This document shows, one piece after another, positions 1 to 7,339 of a stretch of 15,153 nt of DNA. The notes under the pieces were generated by a model. That model saw only the letters and a list, made by a program, of their open reading frames with translations. It did no database searches and had not been told where the DNA came from. The stretch is from Verrucomicrobia bacterium UBA6354 (GTDB taxonomy: Bacteria > Verrucomicrobiota > Kiritimatiellia > RFP12 > UBA1067), in the NCBI GenBank assembly GCA_002440145.1, contig DJRS01000150.1, forward strand, positions 1 through 15,153. Reading direction: 5' to 3'. A program made the position numbers and the translations under genes. How positions within the stretch are numbered: position 1 is the first letter of the stretch; every line of letters begins with the position of its first letter.

Positions 1-71
1 GCGCCACCGTCGGCTAGGCGCGCGGGCCGCAGGTCGTGGAGACCGGGAGAACATGGAGAGCGGTGCCGCGC

Positions 72-93
72 GGGCGGCAGGGGACCGCCGCCC
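72..93 (+). terminator. GC-rich hairpin, possible terminator of an upstream gene
   Basis: A perfect 7-bp inverted repeat, GGGCGGC (72-78) and GCCGCCC (87-93), encloses an 8-base loop and is followed by TTGCCGTTTG. The T-tract is poor, so this could be a weak terminator of a gene to the left, or only a GC-rich hairpin. A stop codon TAG at 15-17 would fit the tail of such a gene, but five codons cannot be identified. Confidence 0.3.
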
Positions 94-153
94 TTGCCGT
101 TTGAGGGGCCGAGGGGTCAGGAGGGCGGGAAGAGGCGAACCGGCATTTTGGGC

Positions 154-182
154 TGGACGGGCGCGGCGGTATTTGGTACAAT
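154..182 (+). promoter_or_regulatory. Promoter of the glycosyltransferase gene, extended -10
   Basis: TGGACG (154-159, four of six matches to TTGACA) is separated by 17 bases from TACAAT (177-182), which is preceded by TGG and so forms an extended -10. Transcription would be expected to begin about 7 bases downstream, at 189-190, which is the A of the ATG at 190. This predicts a leaderless mRNA. The same TTTGG-TAYAAT word occurs before the gene at 1132. Confidence 0.6.
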
Positions 183-189
183 AACCGTC

Positions 190-1017
190 ATGATTTCTTT
201 GGGCATTCTATCGTGGCATGCGCATGAGACGCTGACGCGCACGCTCGATTCCTACGCGGCGCTTTCGCCGCTCGTGGACGAACGCGTCATTTGGTTCAAC
301 GAGATCTCGGACGCCGACCGGGCGCTTGCGGCCGCGTACGGCTTCGATGCGCGCGGCACACCGGAGAATCTGGGGGTTTTGGGCGGCACGCACGCGCTCC
401 TCAAGTCGCTCTCCGGCGATATCGTCCTCAGCTGCCAGAACGACAATCCCGTGTCGGTTCCGGCCGGCGTGCTCGCGGCGCGCCTCGCGGAGGCCGTCGC
501 GGCGCTTCGCGCGGGCGAGGCGGATTGGGTGCGGCTGCGCAACCGCTTCGAGCCGGGGTTCTCGGATGAAATGAAGTTTCTGCGCTACTGGGGACCCGGG
601 GCGGCGTGCGCCTTGCGGCGGCTGCTGCGGCCGGGGAAGGCGGCGCGTCTCGCCGGGCGGGCGGTGGCGGCGTGCGCGGACCCGTCCGTGCGCTTCCCAA
701 AGGTCTTCCGCAAGTCGGGCGGCCTTTTCCTTTCCACTTCCCGGTGGGTGGAGTATACCGACCAGCCCTTTGCCGCTTCCCGCGCTTTTATCCTGGAGGT
801 TTTCGATTGGATAGAGGCGCACAAGGAAGGAACGCGCACGCTGAACGGGCGATACGTGCCCGAAATCGTCCTGAACCGCGCGAAATGGTGGCGGAAGCAG
901 GCGTTCCCCGTGGCGGTGTCGGAGGGCGTCTTCGCCCACGCGCGGTACGACGACTCGTTCCGGCCGGGCAATGCCGCGTTCAATCCGGAACGCCTCGCCG
1001 GCCCGCGCGACGCATGA
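190..1017 (+). CDS. GT2-like glycosyltransferase
   Basis: A predicted 275-residue protein resembling family 2 (GT-A fold) glycosyltransferases, which transfer a sugar from a nucleotide-sugar donor. The first strand and helix read SLGILSWHAHETLTRTLDSY (3-22), followed by the RVIWFNEIS strand (32-40), GTPENLGVLGG (56-66) and GDIVLSCQNDNP (76-87), which sits where the metal-binding DxD of the family lies. The usual acidic pair is replaced by QNDNP, so the catalytic metal site is atypical. No signal peptide or membrane segment is visible. The frame is open upstream to a TTG at 94, but I chose ATG 190 because the glycosyltransferase fold begins right there and the promoter lies at 154-182; there is no room for a Shine-Dalgarno. 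It stands alone ahead of the dnaG operon. Donor and acceptor cannot be told from the sequence. Confidence 0.75.
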   Translation: MISLGILSWHAHETLTRTLDSYAALSPLVDERVIWFNEISDADRALAAAYGFDARGTPENLGVLGGTHALLKSLSGDIVLSCQNDNPVSVPAGVLAARLAEAVAALRAGEADWVRLRNRFEPGFSDEMKFLRYWGPGAACALRRLLRPGKAARLAGRAVAACADPSVRFPKVFRKSGGLFLSTSRWVEYTDQPFAASRAFILEVFDWIEAHKEGTRTLNGRYVPEIVLNRAKWWRKQAFPVAVSEGVFAHARYDDSFRPGNAAFNPERLAGPRDA

Positions 1018-1066
1018 CGCGGGGCGGACCGGGCGGGCCGGGAAACGGGCGGCGCGGGCCGCAGCC

Positions 1067-1095
1067 TACCCAAGCGGGACGGAATTTGGTATAAT
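1067..1095 (+). promoter_or_regulatory. Promoter of the DUF3127-dnaG operon, extended -10
   Basis: A perfect TATAAT (1090-1095) is preceded by TGG, giving an extended -10. The matching -35 position (TACCCA, 1067-1072, 17-base spacer) is weak, as expected when the extended -10 carries recognition. The leader would be about 30 bases and includes the Shine-Dalgarno of the gene at 1132. It lies 50-80 bases after the stop of the glycosyltransferase gene, so the downstream operon can be expressed independently. Confidence 0.8.
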
Positions 1096-1119
1096 AGCAG
1101 GGAATTTCGAAGAAAGAAC

Positions 1120-1124
1120 AGGAG
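1120..1124 (+). promoter_or_regulatory. Ribosome binding site for the DUF3127 gene
   Basis: AGGAG lies 7 bases before the ATG at 1132. It supports that start and confirms that this genome uses Shine-Dalgarno initiation, in contrast to the apparently leaderless gene at 190. Confidence 0.8.
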
Positions 1125-1131
1125 ACTTGAA

Positions 1132-1521
1132 ATGGCAGCTATCTATGAATATACGGGCGTGGTCGAGAAGATTCTCCCGACGCAGACGTTTGCGAGCGGG
1201 TTCTCGAAGCGCGACATCGTGCTGACGGACGACGTGGGGACGGAGACGAAGTGGCCGAACCATATCGCCTTCACCTTCAAGAAGGACGCCGCGAGCGTGC
1301 TGGAGAAGGTGCAGGAGAAACAGCGCGTCAAGATCCGCTTCGCCATCGACGGGCGGGAGTGGACGAATCCGCAGGGGCAGGTCAAGTATTTCACGGATTT
1401 GACGGGGCTCAACCTGGAAGTCCTGAATGCGGACGGTTCCTCGACGGAGCCCGTCCCCGCGCCGGCGGAGCCCGATTTCGACGCGGCGGGCGCGGACGCG
1501 CTGGACGACATGCCGTTCTGA
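1132..1521 (+). CDS. DUF3127-like OB-fold protein with SSB-type C-terminal tip
   Basis: A 129-residue acidic protein resembling DUF3127, a family of small predicted OB-fold nucleic-acid-binding proteins. The core (5-97) alternates short beta segments: EYTGVVEKILP, FSKRDIVLTDD, HIAFTFKKD, RVKIRFAIDGREW and a final YFTDLTGLNLEVL. A low-complexity Pro/Ala/Asp linker (about 101-123) then leads to the last residues DDMPF, which match the acidic hydrophobic tip of single-stranded-DNA-binding protein SSB (DDIPF-type). In SSB that tip recruits replication and repair proteins, including primase and clamp-loader subunits. The gene is 59 bases upstream of dnaG under a shared promoter, which fits a role on single-stranded DNA at replication forks. 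Family assignment is by remembered pattern; ssDNA binding is inference. AGGAG at 1120-1124 fixes the start. Confidence 0.7.
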   Translation: MAAIYEYTGVVEKILPTQTFASGFSKRDIVLTDDVGTETKWPNHIAFTFKKDAASVLEKVQEKQRVKIRFAIDGREWTNPQGQVKYFTDLTGLNLEVLNADGSSTEPVPAPAEPDFDAAGADALDDMPF

Positions 1522-1580
1522 CGGAAGCGCCGCGGGCGGACAGAATGCCGCGGAGCGGCTGATTGGGAGCGGGAGGGCGC

Positions 1581-3521
1581 ATGCCGGCCGATTTGTCGGA
1601 GACCACGATCGAGGAGATCAAGTCGCGCATCGACATTGCGGACTTGATCGCGTCGTATGGCGTGCAGGTCAAACAGGCCGGCGCCTCGCTGAAGGCGTGC
1701 TGCCCCTTCCACCAGGAGAAGACGCCGAGCTTCCACATCGACCGGGCGAAGGGGCTGTACCACTGCTTCGGGTGCGGCGCGTCGGGCGACGCCATCGCGT
1801 TCGTGGAGAAGATGGAGGGCGTATCCTTCATCGACGCGGTGCGGAAGCTCGCCGCGCAATGCGGGGTCGCCCTGGAGGAGAAACCCGACCCGGAAGCGGG
1901 GAGACGCAAGCGGCTGTACGCGCTCATGGGCGAGCTGGCGCTCTTCTACCAGGCGTGCCTGTTCAAGTCGAAAGCCGCGGAAGGCGCGCGGCAGTATCTG
2001 CGGAAACGGGCGCTGGACCGGAAGATCTGCGAGGATTTCCTCATCGGCTACGCGCCGGAGGGGATCGCGACCCTGCTCGCCTGGGCGAAGAAACGGGGCT
2101 ACACGCCCGAGGAACTCGAGGAGGCGGGGGTCATCCGCCGCGGGGAGCGTCCGGGCGATCCGGGCTACCACCGCTTCGCGGGGCGGCTCATGTTCGCCGT
2201 GCGGGACAAGCGGGGGCGGGTCGTCGCCTTTTCGGGCCGGCTGCTGGCGGAGAAGAAGAACGCGGGCAAATACGTGAATTCGCCCGAGACGCCGATCTTC
2301 AAGAAGTCGAACGTCCTCTACGCCTTCGACAAGGCCGCGGCGAACATCGCCAAGTCGCCCCACCGGGAGGCGATCGTCTGCGAAGGGCAGATCGACACCA
2401 TCCGCTTCCACGCGAGCGGCTTTCCCGTGGCGGTCGCTTCGCAGGGGACGGCGTTCACGGAGGAGCACGTCAAGCTGCTCAAGACGGTGGCGGACGCGGT
2501 GGTGCTGGTTTTCGACGACGACGGGGCGGGGCACAAGGCGACGATCCGCACGGCGCGGCTCTTTCTGGCGGCGGGGCTGCCGGTCCGCACGGTCAGCCTG
2601 CCGGGCGGGCACGACCCGGACTCGTTTTTGCGCCAGGAGGGGGCGGAGGCCTTCCGGAAGCTGCTCGACGGGGCGCAGTCCATTGTGGCGTTCCAGTACC
2701 GGGCCGGGCGATCGGCGGAGAAGAACCCGGATTCCATCGACGCGGTGGCGCGCATTTCGCGCGGAATGATCGAGACCTTGTCCGCCTGCTCGTCGGCTGT
2801 TCTCCGGGCGAGTCTCGCGGGCGAGGCGGCGAAGCTCCTGCAGGTTCCGGCGGCGGCGCTGGCGGACGATCTGACGCGGACGGAGACGGCGCGGCGCGCC
2901 CGGAAGATACGGCCGAAAAAAGCGGACGGGGCGACCGCTTCCGCCCTGGAGGCAGAACGGGAGGAGCCGTCCGAAGAGGAGGAAGCGCCGCAGCCGGGAG
3001 AAGACGCCGCGGACGTCCGGCCGCCGCCGCGCGCGGAACGCGCCTTTTTGGGCTTTCTGCTGTCGGCGGACTCGGCGGAAGACGTGATGCGCGAAGTTTC
3101 GGATCTGCTTCCCGCCTGCGTGCTCTCGCACGAGCTTTCGCGGCAGGTTTTCGCGCATTGGCGGGAGACCTTTTCCGCGCGGAACGAGGATGCGCTCGCG
3201 GCGTACGTGCGGACGCTCGAGCCGCGCATGCGGGGGTGGTTCGACGCGGCGTTCGCGGAGGGGCCGTGCGTGGAGGCGAGCGCGCTGGCGCCCATCGAGA
3301 CGGCGCACGGCTTCATCCGCAGCCTGTGGACGGCCTATCTGACGCGCAAGCGCGGCGAACTGCCGGCGCGCGACGAGGACGGGGCGGCCGTCCGCGAAAG
3401 GCTGTCGCTCACGCTGGCGATCAGCCTCATCCGCACCAAGCCGTGGCCCGCGGCCCGGGAGAAGATCCTGGGACAGATTCAAGATCTACAAAAAGAAGGA
3501 GAAAAACCATCATGGACCTGA
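1581..3521 (+). CDS. dnaG: DNA primase DnaG
   Basis: A 646-residue bacterial primase, which makes the RNA primers for lagging-strand synthesis and works bound to the replicative helicase. The N-terminal zinc finger has C41, H44, C62 and C65 (CPFH...CFGC). The catalytic core contains the basic SGRLL...KYVNSPETPIF stretch, and the TOPRIM metal site has E268 (EGQIDTI) and D312/D314 (FDDDGAG). These align with the E. coli residues at offsets of 1 (zinc site) and 3 (TOPRIM). An acidic linker around 455-475 (EEREEPSEEEEAP-like) precedes a helical C-terminal domain expected to contact DnaB. I chose ATG 1581 over an in-frame TTG at 1563 because GGAGG (1572-1576) precedes it and MPADLSETTIEEIKSRIDI is the usual start. 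The last 10 bases overlap moxR. Very secure. Confidence 0.97.
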   Translation: MPADLSETTIEEIKSRIDIADLIASYGVQVKQAGASLKACCPFHQEKTPSFHIDRAKGLYHCFGCGASGDAIAFVEKMEGVSFIDAVRKLAAQCGVALEEKPDPEAGRRKRLYALMGELALFYQACLFKSKAAEGARQYLRKRALDRKICEDFLIGYAPEGIATLLAWAKKRGYTPEELEEAGVIRRGERPGDPGYHRFAGRLMFAVRDKRGRVVAFSGRLLAEKKNAGKYVNSPETPIFKKSNVLYAFDKAAANIAKSPHREAIVCEGQIDTIRFHASGFPVAVASQGTAFTEEHVKLLKTVADAVVLVFDDDGAGHKATIRTARLFLAAGLPVRTVSLPGGHDPDSFLRQEGAEAFRKLLDGAQSIVAFQYRAGRSAEKNPDSIDAVARISRGMIETLSACSSAVLRASLAGEAAKLLQVPAAALADDLTRTETARRARKIRPKKADGATASALEAEREEPSEEEEAPQPGEDAADVRPPPRAERAFLGFLLSADSAEDVMREVSDLLPACVLSHELSRQVFAHWRETFSARNEDALAAYVRTLEPRMRGWFDAAFAEGPCVEASALAPIETAHGFIRSLWTAYLTRKRGELPARDEDGAAVRERLSLTLAISLIRTKPWPAAREKILGQIQDLQKEGEKPSWT

Positions 3522-4474
3522 AAGAAGCCAACGCCCGCATCGCGGCGCAGAAAGAACTCGTCGCGCGCATCCGCGCGGAAACCGGCAAGGTGATCGTCGG
3601 GCAGGAGAAGCTGATCGACCGGCTCATCCTGGCGCTGATCACGAACGGGCACATTCTGCTCGAGGGCGTGCCGGGGCTCGCCAAGACGCTCGCCTGCAAC
3701 ACGCTCGCGAAGGTGCTGGGGCTGGAGTTCAAGCGCATTTCGTTCACGCCGGACCTTTTGCCGGCGGACGTGACGGGCACGCTCGTCTATTCGCCCAAGA
3801 CGGGCGAGTTCACGCCGAAGAAGGGTCCGGTCTTCACGAACCTCCTGCTGGCGGACGAGATCAACCGCGCGCCGGCGAAGGTGCAGTCGGCGCTTCTGGA
3901 GGCGATGCAGGAGCGGCAGGTGACGATCGGCGAGGAGACGTGCGCGCTGCCGACGCCGTTCCTCGTTTTGGCGACGCAGAACCCGATCGAGCAGGAGGGG
4001 ACGTATCCGTTGCCCGAGGCGCAGGTGGACCGCTTCATGTTCAAGTGCCTCGTCGAGACGCCCTCGAAGGACGACGAGCGGCGCATCATGCAGCGCTTCG
4101 CCGAGAACGCGGAAAAGCCGCGGGCGGAGACGGTCTGCACGCGCGCGGACATCGACGCTCTGCGCGCGACGCTGGAGCAGGTCTACTGCGACGAGAAGGT
4201 GGGAGACTACATCCTCGACATCGTCTTCAAGACGCGCGAGAAGAGCGCCAGCATCCAGAACGGGGCTTCGCCGCGCGCGACGCTCGCCCTGAACCTGGCG
4301 GCGCGCGGGAACGCCCTCATGCGGGGACGGGCCTACGCGACGCCGCAGGACGTGAAGGACGTCGTGCACGACGTCCTGCGCCACCGCATCCTGCTCACGT
4401 ACGAGGCGGAGGCCGAGGAACTGACGAGCGACGCGATCATCGACAAGATCCTCGACGAAGTGCCCGTGCCGTAA
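3512..4474 (+). CDS. moxR: MoxR-family AAA+ ATPase
   Basis: A 320-residue AAA+ ATPase of the MoxR family. These cytoplasmic hexameric chaperones work with von Willebrand A proteins to activate or insert metal-dependent or membrane targets. Walker A is GVPGLAKT (52-59, the MoxR-typical form with Ala before Lys), Walker B is LLLADE (111-116), sensor 1 is ATQNP (154-158), and the QVDRFMF segment (171-177) carries the conserved Arg. The C-terminal lid domain ends near DEVPVP. The length is usual for the family. The ATG lies 10 bases inside the end of dnaG and has its own AGGAG (3497-3501), so it is read from the primase transcript. The DUF58, DUF4381-like and BatA genes follow with 3- to 5-base gaps or overlaps, the classical order for this module. 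Confidence 0.95.
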   Translation: MDLKEANARIAAQKELVARIRAETGKVIVGQEKLIDRLILALITNGHILLEGVPGLAKTLACNTLAKVLGLEFKRISFTPDLLPADVTGTLVYSPKTGEFTPKKGPVFTNLLLADEINRAPAKVQSALLEAMQERQVTIGEETCALPTPFLVLATQNPIEQEGTYPLPEAQVDRFMFKCLVETPSKDDERRIMQRFAENAEKPRAETVCTRADIDALRATLEQVYCDEKVGDYILDIVFKTREKSASIQNGASPRATLALNLAARGNALMRGRAYATPQDVKDVVHDVLRHRILLTYEAEAEELTSDAIIDKILDEVPVP

Positions 4475-4477
4475 GCC

Positions 4478-5365
4478 ATGGTCCCGGACGTCAAAGAGCT
4501 GATGGCGAAGGTGGGGCGCATCCGCGTGCTCACCAAGCGCCTTGTCGACGACGAACTGAGCGGCGACTACCACACCTCCTTCAAGGGGCAGGGCGTGGAA
4601 TTCGAGGAGGTGCGCCCGTACGCCTTCGGGGACGACGTGCGCGCGATCGACTGGAACGTGACGGCGCGCACGGGCGTGCCGTACATCAAGCGCTACGCCG
4701 AGGAGCGCGAACTGACGATCCTCTTCGCCGTCGACGTTTCGGGGTCCCTGAACTACGGGAGCGCGGGGTGCACGAAGGCGGAACTCGCGGCGGAGGCGAG
4801 CGCGCTTCTGGCGCTCACGGCGATCCGCAACCAGGACAAGGTCGGGCTCGTCCTCTTCTCGGACCATGTCGTCAAGTACCTGCCCCCGCGCAAGGGGCGG
4901 GACGGCGTCCTGCGGCTGGCGCGCGAGGTGCTCGCGGCGGGCGAGACGGCGGAAGGCGGCACGGACATCGCCGGGGCGCTCGCGTTCCTGAACCGGGTGT
5001 GCAAACGCCGCGCGGTCGTCTTTCTCGTGAGCGACTTCATGACGGAGCAGGACTACGCCAAGACGCTGCGGCTGACCGCGCACCGCCACGACGTCATTTG
5101 CGCGACGATCGCCGACCCGACGGAGAAGACCTTGCCGAACGCGGGACTCGTGGAACTCGAGGACCCGGAAACCGGCGAAATCGCCGCGGTGGACACGTCC
5201 GACCGGGCGGTGCAGGCGGCGTTCGCGGCGCGTGCGGCGGCGGACCAGGCGCGGCTGGCGCGGCTTCTCGCCCAGGCGGGGGTGGATCGCGTGGATCTGT
5301 CGACGGACCGTCCGTACGTCAATGACATCCGTGCCTTGTTCAAAAGGAGGGCGCGCAAGCGTTAG
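4478..5365 (+). CDS. DUF58 domain protein (vWA-like)
   Basis: A 295-residue DUF58 protein, the usual partner encoded directly after MoxR. The N-terminal signature runs from LSGDYHTSFKGQG (27-39) through FEEVRPYAFGDDVRAIDWN (42-60). It is followed by a vWA-like domain with MIDAS residues D86, S88 and S90 (DVSGSL), T162 (GGTD) and D186 (VSDF). The commonest form of the first motif is DVSGSM; the Leu is a mild change outside the metal ligands. No membrane segment is seen, so it is a cytoplasmic, short form of the family. It starts only 3 bases after the moxR stop with no clear Shine-Dalgarno, so translation is probably coupled. The function is inferred from the family: a MoxR-assisted metal-binding adaptor for membrane or envelope proteins. 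Confidence 0.92.
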   Translation: MVPDVKELMAKVGRIRVLTKRLVDDELSGDYHTSFKGQGVEFEEVRPYAFGDDVRAIDWNVTARTGVPYIKRYAEERELTILFAVDVSGSLNYGSAGCTKAELAAEASALLALTAIRNQDKVGLVLFSDHVVKYLPPRKGRDGVLRLAREVLAAGETAEGGTDIAGALAFLNRVCKRRAVVFLVSDFMTEQDYAKTLRLTAHRHDVICATIADPTEKTLPNAGLVELEDPETGEIAAVDTSDRAVQAAFAARAAADQARLARLLAQAGVDRVDLSTDRPYVNDIRALFKRRARKR

Positions 5366-5370
5366 GAACC

Positions 5371-6261
5371 ATGTTGAACATCCTGATTTTGGCCGTCGTT
5401 CTGCTTGATTTCCACAAAGACGGCGTGTCGTTCACCGTCGAGACGGAGCAGGCGCAGGTGGACCCGGGGCGGAGTCTCTATCTGACGGCCACATTGAAGA
5501 CGCCCAAGGGAAAAACGCTCGCGCCGCCGGACTTCCGTGCGCGGGCCCGGGGGTTTTCGCTTGCCGAAGACTATGCCGAGGAGCCTCTCACGGGGGCGGA
5601 CGGGTCCGTCACGCAGATCGTGAACTGGAAGCTCGTGCCCGAACCGGTCGCGCCCGTCTACAAGATCGCGCCGTTCGTCATCGGGGATGCGTGGGCGGGG
5701 CCCATCCGTTTCGAAGCGCCGGCGCCGCGTCCGGCGGTCTCCGGGGACTACGAATGCGCGCCGGAAAAGGCGCTTCCGCCGCTTTCGTGGCGGCTTGCGG
5801 GGAAGGTCGCGCTCGGGCTGCTGGTCCTGCTTTTGGCGGGCGGGCTGCTCTGGTGGGGCATCCGCCATCTGGTCCGGCGCGTGAAGGAGCACCGGATGAG
5901 TCCGATCGAGCGGGCGTGGGCGGAACTGGACCGGCTGCTCAAGAAGGGCTTGCCGGGCCGCGGGCGGTACAAGGATTTCTACGTCGAGTTGACGATGGTG
6001 GTGCGGCGCTACGTGCAACGCCGGTACGGCATCCGCGCACCGCATTTGACGACGCAGGAATTCTTCGACGAACTGCGCACGCGCGCGCCGCAGTCCACGG
6101 CGCGGTTCGCGGAGCTGCGCCGGTTCCTGGATGCGGCGGACCTCGTGAAGTTCGCAGGTGTGCAGGCGACGCCCGAGATGGCGGACGACGCGACGGCACG
6201 CGCGCGGAACTACCTTGAGACGGATGCGGCGGAGCCCGCCCGGGAAGGAGAAAAGAAATGA
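5371..6261 (+). CDS. Bat-operon membrane protein, exported beta domain plus DUF4381-like domain
   Basis: A 296-residue single-pass membrane protein. Residues 1-12 (MLNILILAVVLL) look like a short signal or anchor. About 17-125 is a beta-rich domain (FTVETEQAQVDPGRSLYLTA..., IVNWKLVPEP, YKIAPFVIGD) resembling the immunoglobulin-like repeats of BatD-type proteins, expected outside the cytoplasm. A membrane helix spans about 146-166 (VALGLLVLLLAGGLLWW), followed by a basic, helical cytoplasmic part (168-285) with RYKDFYVELTMVVRRYVQRR and a TTQEFFDEL segment, typical of the DUF4381-like proteins found between DUF58 and BatA. It starts 5 bases after the DUF58 stop and overlaps batA by 4 bases. Combining a BatD-like exported domain with a DUF4381-like tail may explain why no separate BatD gene is present. 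The exact family is uncertain; the topology is clear. Confidence 0.7.
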   Translation: MLNILILAVVLLDFHKDGVSFTVETEQAQVDPGRSLYLTATLKTPKGKTLAPPDFRARARGFSLAEDYAEEPLTGADGSVTQIVNWKLVPEPVAPVYKIAPFVIGDAWAGPIRFEAPAPRPAVSGDYECAPEKALPPLSWRLAGKVALGLLVLLLAGGLLWWGIRHLVRRVKEHRMSPIERAWAELDRLLKKGLPGRGRYKDFYVELTMVVRRYVQRRYGIRAPHLTTQEFFDELRTRAPQSTARFAELRRFLDAADLVKFAGVQATPEMADDATARARNYLETDAAEPAREGEKK

Positions 6262-7310
6262 CGCCGGTTTTCGCCTCGCCGTGGGCGTTTCTCCTCGTGT
6301 TGCCGCTCGGCTTCGCCGCGTGGCGGCTTTTGCGCCGCCGCAAACGGTCCGGCATCAAGTTTTCCGCCTTCGCACGTCTGCCGCGGACGTCGGGGGGATG
6401 GCGCGCATGGGTTGCGGAGCATGTCCCGTACGCGCTTTTGGCGGGGCTCGCCCTGCTGGTCGTGGCGGCGGCGCGCCCGCGCGTGCCGCTCGCGCACCGG
6501 ACGCGGCAGGTGGACGCCCTCGCAATCATGATGGCGCTGGACGTGTCGGGGTCCATGGAGGCGCTCGACCTCACGCCGCGGGGCAAACAGCCTTCGAAGG
6601 ACACGACGCGCCTGGCGATCGTCAAGAAGCTTTTCGTCGAGTTCGTGGACAAGCGTCCGGACGACCTGATCGGGCTTGTGACGTTCGGCGGCTATGCCGC
6701 GACACGTGCGCCGCTGACGGCGGACCACGCCGCGCTGGACAACGTGCTGCGGGGGGTGGAGGTCGCGGCCGTCGCGTTCGACGCGAACGGCGAAGCGATA
6801 GCCCAGGACGAGCAGATGACGGCCCTTGGCGACGGCCTTTCCGTCGCCGTGCTGCGCCTCAAGGACGCCCAGCCGAAATCCAAGGCCGTCATCCTGCTTT
6901 CGGACGGCGTGAGCAACACGGGCGCCGTCACGCCGGAGGAAGCCGCCCAGGCCGCCGCCAAGCTCGGCATACGCGTCTACGCCATCGGCATCGGCACGAA
7001 GTCCGCGCGCACGCCGTTCTTCTCGCGCGACTTTTTCGGGCGCCCCGTCATCGCATACGCCGACACGACGTTCGACGAGGGGCAGCTGAAGAGCATCGCG
7101 AAGAAGACGGGAGGACGCTACTTCCCCGTGAACGACCGCGCGGCGCTCGCCGCGGCGCTGAAGGAAATCGACAAACTCGAGACGACGGCGCTCGAGGCGG
7201 ACGTGTGGGACCGGTGGGACGAGAAGTTCGCGCCCTTCCTTTTGGGGGGCGTCGCGCTGCTGCTCGCCGGGGTCCTCGCGTCGCTTTTGGCGAACCGCCG
7301 CGTCTGCTAG
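6258..7310 (+). CDS. batA: BatA-like vWA membrane protein
   Basis: A 350-residue membrane protein of the BatA/BatB type. Two N-terminal membrane helices (about 7-24 and 56-74) precede a von Willebrand A domain (about 84-310) and a last helix near 325-346. The MIDAS metal site is complete: D95, S97 and S99 (DVSGSM), T189 (MTALGDGL) and D216 (LLSDGVSNTG). The stretch IGIGTKSARTPFF is also typical of the family. The short N-terminal region with a basic RRRKR loop is the usual BatA arrangement. AAGGAG (6245-6250) is placed 7 bases before the ATG, and the ATGA overlap couples it to the previous gene. Only one vWA membrane protein is present and no BatB follows. The family has been tied to aerotolerance and envelope stress in Bacteroides and to virulence elsewhere; the role here is unknown. 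Confidence 0.9.
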   Translation: MTPVFASPWAFLLVLPLGFAAWRLLRRRKRSGIKFSAFARLPRTSGGWRAWVAEHVPYALLAGLALLVVAAARPRVPLAHRTRQVDALAIMMALDVSGSMEALDLTPRGKQPSKDTTRLAIVKKLFVEFVDKRPDDLIGLVTFGGYAATRAPLTADHAALDNVLRGVEVAAVAFDANGEAIAQDEQMTALGDGLSVAVLRLKDAQPKSKAVILLSDGVSNTGAVTPEEAAQAAAKLGIRVYAIGIGTKSARTPFFSRDFFGRPVIAYADTTFDEGQLKSIAKKTGGRYFPVNDRAALAAALKEIDKLETTALEADVWDRWDEKFAPFLLGGVALLLAGVLASLLANRRVC

Positions 7311-7339
7311 AAGAAACCGTTTAAGAAGGAAAACTGTCT

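Noticed and set aside
53..184. Small open frame ATG 53 to TAA 182-184 with GGGAG upstream, 43 residues
   Set aside because: The product is almost all Arg, Gly and Ala from GC-rich sequence, runs through the promoter and resembles no protein.
94..189. Upstream extension of the glycosyltransferase from TTG 94, with a hydrophobic stretch before residue 1
   Set aside because: The promoter lies inside it and the glycosyltransferase fold starts at the ATG at 190; the hydrophobicity is a by-product of GC-rich codons.
1049..1062. Inverted repeat GCGGC-GCGG-GCCGC after the glycosyltransferase gene as a terminator
   Set aside because: It is only a 5-bp stem in extremely GC-rich sequence and no T-run follows.
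1143..3482. Very long minus-strand open frame opposite dnaG
   Set aside because: It is the antisense of dnaG, Arg/Pro-rich, a typical high-GC shadow frame, and dnaG is certain.
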